This document shows, one piece after another, positions 7,448-17,015 of a stretch of 64,000 nucleotides of DNA. This DNA comes from an uncultured Bacteroidales bacterium (GTDB lineage Bacteria > Bacteroidota > Bacteroidia > Bacteroidales > UBA932). The DNA is taken from contig CALUPT010000003.1 of NCBI GenBank assembly GCA_944322715.1, positions 1 through 64,000 on the forward strand, in the 5' to 3' direction. Position 1 is the first letter of the stretch, and each line of letters opens with the position of its first letter. The notes beneath the pieces are model-generated. The model was given only the letters and a program-made list of their open reading frames with translations. It searched no databases and was not told where the DNA came from. Made by a program: the position numbers and the translations under genes.

Positions 7448-8485
7448 CTATACAAATGAATAGGGCCAATGTCTATTAGTATAAAGGAAATAAAATATAA
7501 TGCAGCACATTAAAATTAATTTTACAATTATTCTATTGGATGGTTTTGCAAAATATACGCTGTTAGGCAGCAGAATCATCATAAATGGAGTATATAAATA
7601 AGCCAAGCGAAACAGAGATGGAGATACAGCAGCCAATAACTGAAGCCCACAACCCAGTGCTGATAAGCCTAACATTAATCTTGCAAACTCCGAGTCAATA
7701 CAATTGTAGTTTTTAAAATTAAAGAACGCAATTACAGTAATCACCGAATAAAAAATAAATGTGACATAAGTATAGCTAGACTCAGTTACTAAATAACTTT
7801 CCCACTTCTCATTACCCAAAACATCAACCATAGCCTCCATAAACAAATAACTATAAAAATATATCAAAGCACATAAAATAATTATCAAAGGTATAAACCA
7901 TTTAGTCTTTCTAACATAATAAAGAGGGAATGCCGCCAAGAAGATTAGACCGGCTTGATGAGTGTAATAGGTTGCTATAATAAGTAGTAATGACATTATA
8001 TATTTCTTATCTAAAAAATATATGAATGAAAGCATCATCATACTCATTGCCAATGTTTGTTTAAGACCTGCCAATGAAAATGAAAATAAGCCAATTGTAA
8101 CAAACACAAGTAAACTAAAGATTTTATCTTTAGAAAACTTATTTACTAATTTCATCATGGCATATAAATAAAGTGCTTCCAAAAAGCCAAACCATACCTG
8201 GACGGGCATCCCTGCCATGTAGAATAATTTACTCAATCCATAATATCCTATATAATATATCGTATACCGATCTGCTAATGATTGAAAAGTCGGATATTGT
8301 ACTAATGTTTCATAACTATATCTATATCCGGCTGTATCAGCACCTACTTCATCCGATCGAAAAGCCGCCATCAAGACAAGTATCGTACAAATGATAAAAA
8401 TATAGTATTTCTCTTTACGTTGATACGCATGTCTAGATAAATCACAATATAGAATCAGTATTATAAATATTAAGAGATAATACAT
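7448..8485 (-). CDS. O-antigen/capsule polymerase, EpsG/Wzy-like
   Basis: A 345-aa, very hydrophobic protein with about ten predicted membrane segments. Near the N terminus it has the R-x5-G-x-D-T-x2-Y pattern (FRSDEVGADTAGYRYSY) typical of EpsG-family polymerases. It would join repeat units on the periplasmic face in a Wzx/Wzy pathway. It overlaps the upstream glycosyltransferase by 16 bp. The gene lies in the A+T-rich, strain-specific block. Assignment rests on topology, the EpsG-like motif, and being the only polymerase candidate next to a Wzx. Confidence 0.8.
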   Translation of the reverse strand: MYYLLIFIILILYCDLSRHAYQRKEKYYIFIICTILVLMAAFRSDEVGADTAGYRYSYETLVQYPTFQSLADRYTIYYIGYYGLSKLFYMAGMPVQVWFGFLEALYLYAMMKLVNKFSKDKIFSLLVFVTIGLFSFSLAGLKQTLAMSMMMLSFIYFLDKKYIMSLLLIIATYYTHQAGLIFLAAFPLYYVRKTKWFIPLIIILCALIYFYSYLFMEAMVDVLGNEKWESYLVTESSYTYVTFIFYSVITVIAFFNFKNYNCIDSEFARLMLGLSALGCGLQLLAAVSPSLFRLAYLYTPFMMILLPNSVYFAKPSNRIIVKLILMCCIIFYFLYTNRHWPYSFV

Positions 8486-9474
8486 AACCGATTATATAGT
8501 TTTATATATTGCTTAACGACATTGGAACTGGAATATTTACCTGCATTTATTAGCCCCCCATTAATAATATCCTGCATTTCAGACACTGTATGGCTAAAGA
8601 AACCGTACCTGATAGAATCTATATTATAAGGATTTACAAAAATAGCTGATTGACCAGACACAGAAATCATTGGTTCAATATTGGATGTAATCACAGGTCT
8701 GCCAACTGCCTGCCCCTCAACAATAGGCATTCCAAAACCCTCAAATATAGATGGGAACGATATTAAATCTGCCTCTATATATTCTTGTATCAATTGTTCA
8801 TCTGAAAGACCAGAAACATTTGAATAATCTATTGAGTTTTTATCAAGAGAAAGTCGCTGTTCGTGATTCAACTTACCAATAATACGCAAATGACATTTTT
8901 GCCCGTTTAGTGCAATAATAACCCGAAGCAGATTTTTATTTGCTTTAGTACCAATATGCAAAATTCTAGGATAATTTAAATTCAATGTCTTAGGACTGTA
9001 CACGAATGCTTCATCCACTGGATTCGGAACAACTGCAATTTTGGATTCTGCCCAAGGAAAGATTGACAAAAGATCCTGTCTGGTTGCTTCAGAAATACAT
9101 GTAACTACATGTAACCTCTTCAACGGGAAATAATACCATAACCAGTAACAGAGTTTCTTGCTATACCACGGTACTGACTTACTTCGCAACGGTACTATAT
9201 CATGAATGGTCAATATTGTATTACGAGGATTCATCAAGCAAGCCAAATACTGAACATCTCCTGTAATATGGAATATCCGTTTATGGCAGTAACTTTTCAA
9301 TGCATATTTTGCAATATTGTATACCATTGCTATTGGCCATATCTTATGTTTTGTGGTTTCACTTCTTATTACACAAAATCCATTTTGCTTCGAAATATAT
9401 TTAATAATACTATTAAATACCTTTTCTATACTGTATGCATTCCCATGTGGACGAAATATATATTCTACAGTCAT
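8470..9474 (-). CDS. Glycosyltransferase family 4
   Basis: About 334 aa starting MTVEYIFRPHGNAYSI. The ATG at 9474 overlaps the upstream stop as ATGA and is preferred to the ATG at 9528. GT-B features are HITGDVQYLACLM, ILTIHDIVPLRS, a C-terminal RILHIGTKANKNLLR motif, and the acidic FPSIFEGFGMPIVEGQAVG catalytic motif (E-x7-E). It belongs with RfaB/WsaF-like enzymes of capsule loci. It contains an intact tract of six G (sense strand, about 8554-8559) that keeps the frame. Confidence 0.9.
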   Translation of the reverse strand: MTVEYIFRPHGNAYSIEKVFNSIIKYISKQNGFCVIRSETTKHKIWPIAMVYNIAKYALKSYCHKRIFHITGDVQYLACLMNPRNTILTIHDIVPLRSKSVPWYSKKLCYWLWYYFPLKRLHVVTCISEATRQDLLSIFPWAESKIAVVPNPVDEAFVYSPKTLNLNYPRILHIGTKANKNLLRVIIALNGQKCHLRIIGKLNHEQRLSLDKNSIDYSNVSGLSDEQLIQEYIEADLISFPSIFEGFGMPIVEGQAVGRPVITSNIEPMISVSGQSAIFVNPYNIDSIRYGFFSHTVSEMQDIINGGLINAGKYSSSNVVKQYIKLYNRLCIIS

Positions 9475-10478
9475 TTCTGAAATATGTGCTTCAAAGATTG
9501 AACATAGAAAAATAATTGTGTCGCCCAATAGCCTTTAAGCAAACATTTCTTTTGGAGTCTGCTTATAAGTCTATCAGGATGATAATATTGACGTATCATT
9601 GCTTTATCCTGAGTTATAATGTTGAATGCTTCAACCTTATTCAAATCATTATCAATATTGGTATCAAATATAGCTCTGCACGCATTTATTTTAGGGCGCA
9701 TACAATATGTAGTCATTTGTCGTTGATACCAACTCGGAAGACATTTAAAGAACGGCAAGTTCAACAATTCTTTAATCATTATATTACTCGAATCATTCAA
9801 CATGTTCCAGGAATGCACTTTGCTAGATAACGAAGTCCCTGCACTTATTATTCTATAATTATAGCCGACCTCTTTATGCAAAGAAACATGATTGATGTGC
9901 TGAAGATACTTCAGGAAAAATATATGATCTTCATGATATGAAATCGATTCATCAAAACGGATATGATATCTGTTTAGTATCTTTTTATTATAAACTTTAC
10001 AACAAACTGTTCCATACAATAACAGGTTAGTGGAAGCGAGATCCTTGAAATCTTTGAATAAAAATAATTCACGATCTTCAAAACCTCTTACTTCAATTAA
10101 AGATTGCTCTGGAGTTTTTAAATATCTAAGCCCTTGAATTGATAATTCGCATTCTTCCGACAAATTAAAATACTCAAGAAAATTTGTATCCACCCAATCA
10201 TCAGGATCTATAAATGTAATCCATTCACCTGTTGTTAATTTTACACCATTGTTACGCGCAACACTAACTCCCGCATTCATTTGATGTATTACATGTATAC
10301 GAGAGTCTTTAATTGCAAACTCATCACAAATAGTTCCTGAATTATCCTGTGAACCATCATCAATAAGTATAACTTCAAAATCTGTATAGGTTTGATTTAG
10401 AATACTATTCAGACATTGTGCAAGATACTTTTCGACATTATATACCGGGATTATTATTGAAATTTTAAGATTCGACAT
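9471..10478 (-). CDS. Glycosyltransferase family 2
   Basis: About 335 aa starting MSNLKISIIIPVYNVE. The ATG at 10478 matches the usual family start; the reading could extend to 10532 at the flippase stop. GT-A motifs are VILIDDGSQD, ARNNGV and the metal-binding IDPDDW. The C-terminal half is rich in aromatic and basic residues. It is similar in architecture to the family 2 enzyme at 6454-7437 but only distantly alike beyond the N-terminal domain. It should add one sugar during repeat-unit assembly. Confidence 0.9.
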   Translation of the reverse strand: MSNLKISIIIPVYNVEKYLAQCLNSILNQTYTDFEVILIDDGSQDNSGTICDEFAIKDSRIHVIHQMNAGVSVARNNGVKLTTGEWITFIDPDDWVDTNFLEYFNLSEECELSIQGLRYLKTPEQSLIEVRGFEDRELFLFKDFKDLASTNLLLYGTVCCKVYNKKILNRYHIRFDESISYHEDHIFFLKYLQHINHVSLHKEVGYNYRIISAGTSLSSKVHSWNMLNDSSNIMIKELLNLPFFKCLPSWYQRQMTTYCMRPKINACRAIFDTNIDNDLNKVEAFNIITQDKAMIRQYYHPDRLISRLQKKCLLKGYWATQLFFYVQSLKHIFQK

Positions 10479-10532
10479 GAACTTAATAAATTTATTGATT
10501 TTAATTCTGGCGAGCATCCGACAGCTACCCAT

Positions 10533-12056
10533 CTATTGTCTCTTAAACAACTTCTGCACTATAAAAACACGAATTTGTTTATCACACAACAATGTCATGA
10601 TAGCAAGAGTAAATGCATATATAATGCATACTAAAACTATTTCCAATATAAAGTGAAAATCCGACTTAATTATAATAATCGCTGGTACGATTGATATTAC
10701 AGCTATTAACAAGGCCTTAGCACAAGATTTTATAATTGGACTTGTATGAATTGTAGGAATTTGTTTACGTACAATACAAAAATTAACAAATACTACAAAT
10801 AATAATATAAAAAATGATACCAAGTATGCATAAATAGCATTATTGACAAAATATCTAAATAATATATATATTATTGGAATTGACAATAAGTAAATAGATC
10901 CTGAGATAAAACTTACATTTTTTACATTACCAGTAGCCCCTATAGCAATGCATAATATGTTATTGATAAGATTCAACATTGAAATGCACAACATGACACG
11001 GCAAAAAGCTGAAGCATACTTTGGCACTTCGCCTAACCATAAATACATAATTGATTCCATTTCAAGAAATGCCGGAACAGCTATTAACAAGAATAGTAGT
11101 AGTGTGTATTTAAGCGCATTAGCCATTAAATCTTGCATTTCAGAAATTTTATCTTGCGAATAATTCTTTACAATTTGCGGTCTGAAAGCCTGAATAACAT
11201 TTGCCGAAAGTCCGGAAATAATACCTTGTATACTTGAAGCTATAGAACTGGCTGCATTAAATGCCACACCGTAAAACATATTAATAAGGACATTAATACC
11301 TTGTTGTCTAATAGAATAACACATATTACCATATAAATCCCATCCGGAAAATGATAACATCGGTATAAGTTTTTTTCTATTAATAGCCCAATGAACCCGG
11401 CAAGTATCGAAATGTCGTATACAATATAATCGATAGGTAATTGCAATTAAAATATTTACAGAAAAAACTAGAATTGAATATAAAATCAATTTATCAAAAC
11501 TACTAATTACAAGCACATAGACAATAGCAAGTTTGAGAAAAACATTGAACAATTCTACATATGCGTAAACATCCATTTTCTCATACGAGATAATAGATGC
11601 GTTATATGGCACCTGTGTTACCTGAACAGCCATAGCTAAAATACTAAACTGATACACTATTCTAGCTGCATTCATACGTCCCTCTGGAATTACCAATTTC
11701 TTCTCTAAAAGCCATAATCCTACTGTTTCAGCAAGCAACATAATAACTAATGCAATACCTATATGAACAATTATAGCTGTTGAAAAAGTTTCACGTACAT
11801 TATTCATATCCCCCTTCCCTAAAGCATACGTAATGAAACGACTTGTAGCTCCGCTCATAGAAGCATTTAAGAAAGAGAACATTGACACAATACCGCCTAC
11901 AATTCCATATATGCCATAATCGTCAACACCCAATGTCTGTAATACCACTCTTGATGTATATAAACTTACTACTATTGATAGCAGCATTCTTACATACAAC
12001 ATTATGGTATTTCTTGCAATTATTCTATTATTTGCAGCACCAGTGTCACCCATCAT
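10533..12056 (-). CDS. Wzx-like lipid-linked repeat-unit flippase
   Basis: A 507-aa MATE/MOP-superfamily membrane protein with about 12 to 14 hydrophobic segments. The N terminus has NTIMLYVRMLLSIVVSLYTSR followed by VLGVDDYGIYG-type sequence, typical of Bacteroidales capsule flippases. It would move undecaprenyl-linked repeat units to the periplasmic face for the Wzy-like polymerase. The start overlaps the acyltransferase stop by 4 bp. Codons are strongly A/T-rich compared with the export genes at the operon head. Confidence 0.9.
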   Translation of the reverse strand: MMGDTGAANNRIIARNTIMLYVRMLLSIVVSLYTSRVVLQTLGVDDYGIYGIVGGIVSMFSFLNASMSGATSRFITYALGKGDMNNVRETFSTAIIVHIGIALVIMLLAETVGLWLLEKKLVIPEGRMNAARIVYQFSILAMAVQVTQVPYNASIISYEKMDVYAYVELFNVFLKLAIVYVLVISSFDKLILYSILVFSVNILIAITYRLYCIRHFDTCRVHWAINRKKLIPMLSFSGWDLYGNMCYSIRQQGINVLINMFYGVAFNAASSIASSIQGIISGLSANVIQAFRPQIVKNYSQDKISEMQDLMANALKYTLLLFLLIAVPAFLEMESIMYLWLGEVPKYASAFCRVMLCISMLNLINNILCIAIGATGNVKNVSFISGSIYLLSIPIIYILFRYFVNNAIYAYLVSFFILLFVVFVNFCIVRKQIPTIHTSPIIKSCAKALLIAVISIVPAIIIIKSDFHFILEIVLVCIIYAFTLAIMTLLCDKQIRVFIVQKLFKRQ

Positions 12057-13056
12057 TTGCGATAACCAATTATTGCAGGAAAATATCTATTCGCAAAAAG
12101 TGTCAGCGGATAAAAACTCATCAGAACAAAGATGCCAATCACCATACCTATCAGATTTGAGTTCATATGTATAGTAAGGAATTTATCTATCGCATATATA
12201 TAAATGGCAGTAAGAGTTGCACTAAACCCAACCATCAGGAGTGTTCCTTTAGACAACACATTAATCACTTTAGACTCATAAGGTATCAAGACTGTTAAAA
12301 GCTTGCTTAAACTAAAAACAACCAATGAACCAGCAGTACCGCATATCAAATATAATATTATATTATTACCATATAAATTGTTATTTATATCAACTCTTCC
12401 ATTATATGCTCCAATAAACATTACTATAGCCACACCTACTATTAAAAGGCATGTTTCAATGATGCTCGTAAATTTATTCCTAAAAAATTGAGAAAACACA
12501 TAACCTATGGAGAAGAAAGGCAAGGCAAGCAAAACAGAATTTAATGCAAAGGGCAATAAAACATTATACTTTGTAAGAATAACATCTGCTAAAATACCTA
12601 ATACAGACATAGCAACTATTCCCATCTTACATCGGACCAAGCTGACCATTATTTTGATAATTGCTAACGCCATTATAAACCATAAATATACACACAACGG
12701 TGTAAATATCAAGAATTCATGTCCGGGACTAATTATCGAGCCTATTACATGGGACCAAATTTCAGAAAATGCAAGATTATTTTTTATTGCACATAAAAAA
12801 TAATATATAATCCAGAATAATGTCATGATTATAAACGGGATAAGCAAAGATCGAAGGACTTTATCTAATGTTTCCCGAAATGGTTTCGGATGGTAAAGCA
12901 TACCTGACATTATAAAGAATAAAGGCATGTGGAATGAGAATATGATTTGAGTAAAAAAACTATCCACCAAACAGCGATGCCCAAGAATCATCAAGTATAT
13001 GCCTATTACTTTGGACAAATTTATCCAATATACCCCCCCGTTTTATTATTTATCAT
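12053..13056 (-). pseudogene. Acyltransferase-3 family O-acetyltransferase, out of frame at a G7 tract (phase-off?)
   Basis: From the ATG at 13056 the frame reads MINNKTGGYIG and stops at 13021. Adding one G to the 7-G tract gives MINNKTGGVYWINLSKVIG and continues in the long frame, a full 334-aa protein with the canonical acyltransferase-3 start (YWINLSKVIGIYLMILGH with its conserved His). The rest has about ten membrane segments. As given, only a product from an internal TTG (13018) is possible, lacking the first residues of membrane helix 1. Such enzymes O-acetylate (or otherwise acylate) surface sugars. The position between wzx and the sugar dehydrogenase fits a capsule decoration enzyme. 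Switching by slipped-strand mispairing is a good hypothesis; a sequencing error is the alternative. Confidence 0.75.
13033..13039. repeat. Homopolymer tract G7 (C7 on + strand) in the acyltransferase start region
   Basis: Seven consecutive C on the + strand, six codons into the acyltransferase reading frame. One added base restores the frame; the present length truncates the gene. Confidence 0.95.
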
Positions 13057-13073
13057 AAACTTAAAATAAGGTA

Positions 13074-14342
13074 TTACAACCGAGCATCTACTACATTCCG
13101 AGGTAATACACCTTTCACATCGTAAATCACTCCATTCTCATTCAGAAGATTTCTGACATTGATCTCAAGGAACTGCCAGTGTGCGACTCCCAAAATAATA
13201 GCATCATATTTACTCTCTGGAAGTGCACTTATGATATTAATACCATACTCCCTCTTAACTACTATTGGATTTGCCCAGGGATCATAAACAGTTATATTAT
13301 CAGTATATTCCTTAAGTGTAGCATATACATCCACTATCTTTGAATTACGAAGATCTGGACAATTCTCTTTAAAAGTGATACCTAATATAAGAATTTTAGA
13401 ATCTTTAACCAGAACACCTTTCTTATTCATACATTTGATAACCTGATTTGCTACATATGCTCCCATTCCATCATTTAAACGTCTTGCCGCAAACATAACA
13501 CGAGGAAGTACTCCATAAACCTGTGCCTTTTCAATAAGGTAATAAGGATCAACTGAGATACAATGACCACCGACAAGACCAGGGCTCAACTTAATAAAGT
13601 TCCATTTAGTAGCAGCTGCTTCAATAACATCGTGTGTATCTATATCCATTGCATTGAAAATTTTAGCGAGTTCATTCATAAAAGCTATATTGACATCGCG
13701 CTGACTGTTCTCAATAATTTTAGATGCCTCTGCTACCTTGATAGATGGAGCCTTATGAGTACCGTTAGTTAAAACAGATTTGTATACACCATCTACAATA
13801 TCTGCGATCTCTGGATTAGAACCAGAAGTCACTTTCTTTATCTTTTCTACGGTATGCTCCTTATCACCTGGATTAATGCGTTCAGGAGAATAACCAGCAT
13901 AAAATTCTTGATTAAATCTCAAACCAGAGACTCGTTCTACTACAGGAATACACTCCTCTTCTGTTACTCCAGGATATACAGTTGATTCATATACTACGAT
14001 ATCACCTTTAGAAATAACTTTTCCAACAGTCTCAGAAGCCCCCAAAAGAGGACGAAGATCTGGACGATTATTGACATCTACCGGAGTAGGAACAGCTACA
14101 ATATAAAAATTACTGTCACGTATCAGCTCAATATCGGTAGTACACACAAATCCGTGATTGTTGATAGCATCCTGAAGAAGTTTGTCATTGACTTCAAGAG
14201 TTGTATCATGTCCAGCCATTAAAGCCTCACAACGTGAGGCATTCATATCGAAACCTACAGTTTTGTACTTAGTTGAAAATAAGCGTGCAAGAGGTAGACC
14301 AACATATCCTAATCCGATTACACAAATTTTAATCTCATTCAT
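13074..14342 (-). CDS. Nucleotide-sugar 6-dehydrogenase, TviB/WbpO type
   Basis: A 422-aa UDP-glucose/GDP-mannose dehydrogenase family protein. It has the N-terminal NAD-binding motif VIGLGYVGLPLA, a central domain with GYSPERINPGDKEHT, and the catalytic Cys motif GGHCISVDPYYL at about 260. The C-terminal domain has ILGITFKENCPDLRNS. The ERINPGDKEHT segment and overall length match TviB/WbpO/CapL-like enzymes, which oxidise UDP-HexNAc (GalNAc or ManNAc) to the uronic acid using two NAD+. This implies an acidic sugar in the capsule. GalNAcA versus ManNAcA cannot be decided here. Confidence 0.88.
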   Translation of the reverse strand: MNEIKICVIGLGYVGLPLARLFSTKYKTVGFDMNASRCEALMAGHDTTLEVNDKLLQDAINNHGFVCTTDIELIRDSNFYIVAVPTPVDVNNRPDLRPLLGASETVGKVISKGDIVVYESTVYPGVTEEECIPVVERVSGLRFNQEFYAGYSPERINPGDKEHTVEKIKKVTSGSNPEIADIVDGVYKSVLTNGTHKAPSIKVAEASKIIENSQRDVNIAFMNELAKIFNAMDIDTHDVIEAAATKWNFIKLSPGLVGGHCISVDPYYLIEKAQVYGVLPRVMFAARRLNDGMGAYVANQVIKCMNKKGVLVKDSKILILGITFKENCPDLRNSKIVDVYATLKEYTDNITVYDPWANPIVVKREYGINIISALPESKYDAIILGVAHWQFLEINVRNLLNENGVIYDVKGVLPRNVVDARL

Positions 14343-14465
14343 AATTATAAGGTTTATTATCTAATTTCAAATGAAATATTAAGACACAGTATACATCTCT
14401 CGTATACTTAAAGTGTAATATTATCCGTGTCAACCTGTATATAAATATCAAGGTCGCATATTTTA

Positions 14466-15689
14466 CTACTTTCTTAAAATTTGTCGATATAAATCCACAT
14501 ATTGTTGAGCATTAGTATAATAATCGTAATTATCCTTAACATATTTAATTATATTATCCGATTGTTTCTGCATATCCGTCAACTTCGGAAGAGCAGTAAC
14601 TATAGCTTCTATATCGTGGGGAGCTACAATAAGGCCATAAGGACCTGGGGTTTCGCCACATGCAGTACAATTAAATGTAATAGGGACGGTACCACACGCC
14701 ATCGCTTCTGCTATAACTTTAGCAAATGTGTCCTCTACCGATAGATGTATATACGCTTCTGCCATGGAATATGCAGCAGATAATTCTTGCGTATTTTGTA
14801 TAAAAGGTATATGAATGAGTGGACTCTCGATCTTGCTACCACGAAGAACACTACCTATCAAAATTAGGCGGTAATTCGCAGGGAGCTTTTGCGCGAGTTT
14901 ATAAGCATCTTTATACCGTGATGCATGGTTATCCCATCCATGGCTCACAGAAATAATATATTTGTAATCGTGTGACAAATTGTATTTTGTATAAAATGCC
15001 CCTATCTCATTAGCATTAGCTCGATGAAATTTATTATAATCAATCCAATTATAAATAAAAGTAATCTTTTCTGCCGATGAAAACATTGCTGATTGTCGTG
15101 CTTCATTAGCCAACCACTTAGAAACAGCGACAACTGTTAAATGCTTCATTTGTTTATAATAAGTTTTCTTTTGATTAAACAGCTTCTTCGAATGATCAAA
15201 GAACAAACTTGGAGCAACACAATTGTGGAAAGTCGAACAATGATTACATTCCACCTTCCACTTGTAACATCTAATTGCAGTATAGTGAGCACATTTACCC
15301 GTAAAATTGAAACAATCATGCAATGTAAAGATTACAGGTATCTCATACTTTACAATATAATTGAAAAGCATTGGGAAATTAATGTAATTCGCATGTAGAT
15401 TTCTTAAATGAATTATATCTGGTTTAATTTCATCAATCCAATTAAGCAATTTAGCTGTACCACATTGTGTTCCATATCCATGAAGTCCCAAAAAACGAGT
15501 ATAGAAAGCATTATGAAAATAATTCTCCCATTTGCCTCCAATTTTCATACTATTATGGTAATTGGTATTACCATGCCCATATGCAACATAGCATTCATTG
15601 CCGGTTTGTTCGATATAATCTGCTAACTCACGAGTTGTTCGACCTGTGCTGCCATAATCACATACAGAATTGATTTGTAAGATTTTCAT
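14466..15689 (-). CDS. Glycosyltransferase family 4
   Basis: A 407-aa GT-B protein starting MKILQINSVCDYGSTGR, a typical Bacteroidales capsule GT4 start with the glycine-rich acceptor loop. A Cys-rich segment (GKCAHYTAIRCYKWKVECNHC) follows IFTLHDCFNFTG; this cluster is shared with many WcaC/WbbP-like enzymes and may bind a metal. The C-terminal domain carries YIHLSVEDTFAKVIAEAMACG with the E-x7-E-type motif. It lies at the junction between the G+C-rich head and the A+T-rich part of the operon, with 94-bp and 123-bp gaps on either side. Confidence 0.9.
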   Translation of the reverse strand: MKILQINSVCDYGSTGRTTRELADYIEQTGNECYVAYGHGNTNYHNSMKIGGKWENYFHNAFYTRFLGLHGYGTQCGTAKLLNWIDEIKPDIIHLRNLHANYINFPMLFNYIVKYEIPVIFTLHDCFNFTGKCAHYTAIRCYKWKVECNHCSTFHNCVAPSLFFDHSKKLFNQKKTYYKQMKHLTVVAVSKWLANEARQSAMFSSAEKITFIYNWIDYNKFHRANANEIGAFYTKYNLSHDYKYIISVSHGWDNHASRYKDAYKLAQKLPANYRLILIGSVLRGSKIESPLIHIPFIQNTQELSAAYSMAEAYIHLSVEDTFAKVIAEAMACGTVPITFNCTACGETPGPYGLIVAPHDIEAIVTALPKLTDMQKQSDNIIKYVKDNYDYYTNAQQYVDLYRQILRK

Positions 15690-15783
15690 CGTACATTAAA
15701 TTATCAACTATGTTTATGAAGAACAGAAGTTATTTTATATTATGTTAATGTTCGTTTGAAAATTCAATATACTAGCATATTTT

Positions 15784-17010
15784 TCAATGAATAAACAGAT
15801 TGTCGTTCAGAGTAATATTATCTTTCCTCCACACCATCTTGTTCACAATCCCCACATAGCTCTGAATGATCTTGACGACTTTGGTGGAGACGTTCTCGTC
15901 GGTGTAGTCGGGGACAGGGAGGCCGTTGAAGCCGTCACGGCAGAGTTCCACAGCGGTGTCGACGGCCTGAAGGAGGCTTTTTTCGTCTATGCCGGCGATG
16001 ATGAAGTCACCCTTGTCGATGGCTTCGGGCCGCTCGGTGCTCGTCCGGATGCAGACAGCCGGAAACGGATGTCCTACACTGGTGAAGAACGAACTCTCCT
16101 CAGGAAGAGTGCCGCTGTCACTGACTACGGCAAAAGCATTCATCTGAAGGCAGTTGTAGTCATGGAAGCCGAGAGGCTCGTGACGGATGACCCTCGGGTC
16201 GAGACTGAACCCGCTCGCCTCAAGACGGTTGCGGCTGCGTGGATGGCAGCTGTACAGCACAGGCATGTCGTATTTCTCCGCCATCGCATTAATTGCATTG
16301 AAAAGGCTCAGGAAGTTCTTCTCCGTGTCTATGTTCTCCTCCCTGTGGGCACTCAGCAAAATATATTTTCCTTTTTCGAGACCGAGACGTCTGTGTACGT
16401 CCGAGGCTTCTATCTCCGCGAGATTCTGGTGCAGTACCTCTGCCATCGGAGAACCTGTGACATACGTACGTTCGCGAGGCAGACCGCATTCTGCCAGGTA
16501 ACGCCTTGCATGTTCGCTGTAAGCCATGTTCACATCCGAGATGATGTCCACTATCCTCCTGTTGGTCTCCTCCGGCAAGCACTCGTCCTTGCAGCGGTTC
16601 CCCGCCTCCATATGGAAGATAGGGATGTGCAGCCTCTTCGCCCCGATGACGCTCAGACAGCTGTTCGTGTCCCCGAGCACCAGGACCGCATCGGGCTTCG
16701 TCGCCGCGAAGAGCTTGTAGCTGCAATTGATTATATTGCCGCATGTGGCCCCGAGGTCATCCCCCACGGCATCCATGTACACCTCCGGGTCATCGAGCTT
16801 CAGGTCCTTGAAGAACACCCCGTTGAGGTTGTAGTCGTAGTTCTGTCCGGTGTGGGCGAGGATTACGTCGAAATACCTCCGGCATTTGCTGATGACCGCC
16901 GCGAGACGGATGATTTCCGGCCTCGTGCCCACGATGATGGCCAGTTTTATTTTGCCATTATCCTTAAACTTTATATCTGAATAATCGAGTTTCGGCTGTC
17001 TGTTTTCCAT
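15784..17010 (-). CDS. capG: UDP-N-acetylglucosamine 2-epimerase-like enzyme, CapG/FnlC
   Basis: A 408-aa protein of the WecB-like 2-epimerase fold: IIVGTRPEIIRLAAV, AHTGQNYDYNLN, LGDTNSC, EAGNRC, LPEETNRR and SAHREEN are all visible. Together with the two genes upstream (CapF-like, CapE-like) it forms the three-step route from UDP-GlcNAc to UDP-N-acetyl-L-fucosamine, in which CapG/FnlC performs the last C-2 epimerisation. The gene order E-F-G and the 5- and 20-bp spacings match known cap5/fnl cassettes. The long + strand reading opposite it is a shadow of its G+C-rich codons. Confidence 0.88.
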   Translation of the reverse strand: MENRQPKLDYSDIKFKDNGKIKLAIIVGTRPEIIRLAAVISKCRRYFDVILAHTGQNYDYNLNGVFFKDLKLDDPEVYMDAVGDDLGATCGNIINCSYKLFAATKPDAVLVLGDTNSCLSVIGAKRLHIPIFHMEAGNRCKDECLPEETNRRIVDIISDVNMAYSEHARRYLAECGLPRERTYVTGSPMAEVLHQNLAEIEASDVHRRLGLEKGKYILLSAHREENIDTEKNFLSLFNAINAMAEKYDMPVLYSCHPRSRNRLEASGFSLDPRVIRHEPLGFHDYNCLQMNAFAVVSDSGTLPEESSFFTSVGHPFPAVCIRTSTERPEAIDKGDFIIAGIDEKSLLQAVDTAVELCRDGFNGLPVPDYTDENVSTKVVKIIQSYVGIVNKMVWRKDNITLNDNLFIH

Positions 17011-17015
17011 ATGAC

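Noticed and set aside
15787..16980. Long + strand reading (397 codons) opposite the CapG-like gene
   Set aside because: The opposite strand encodes a clear 2-epimerase with all family motifs; the + frame is open because of G+C-rich codons and gives no recognisable protein.
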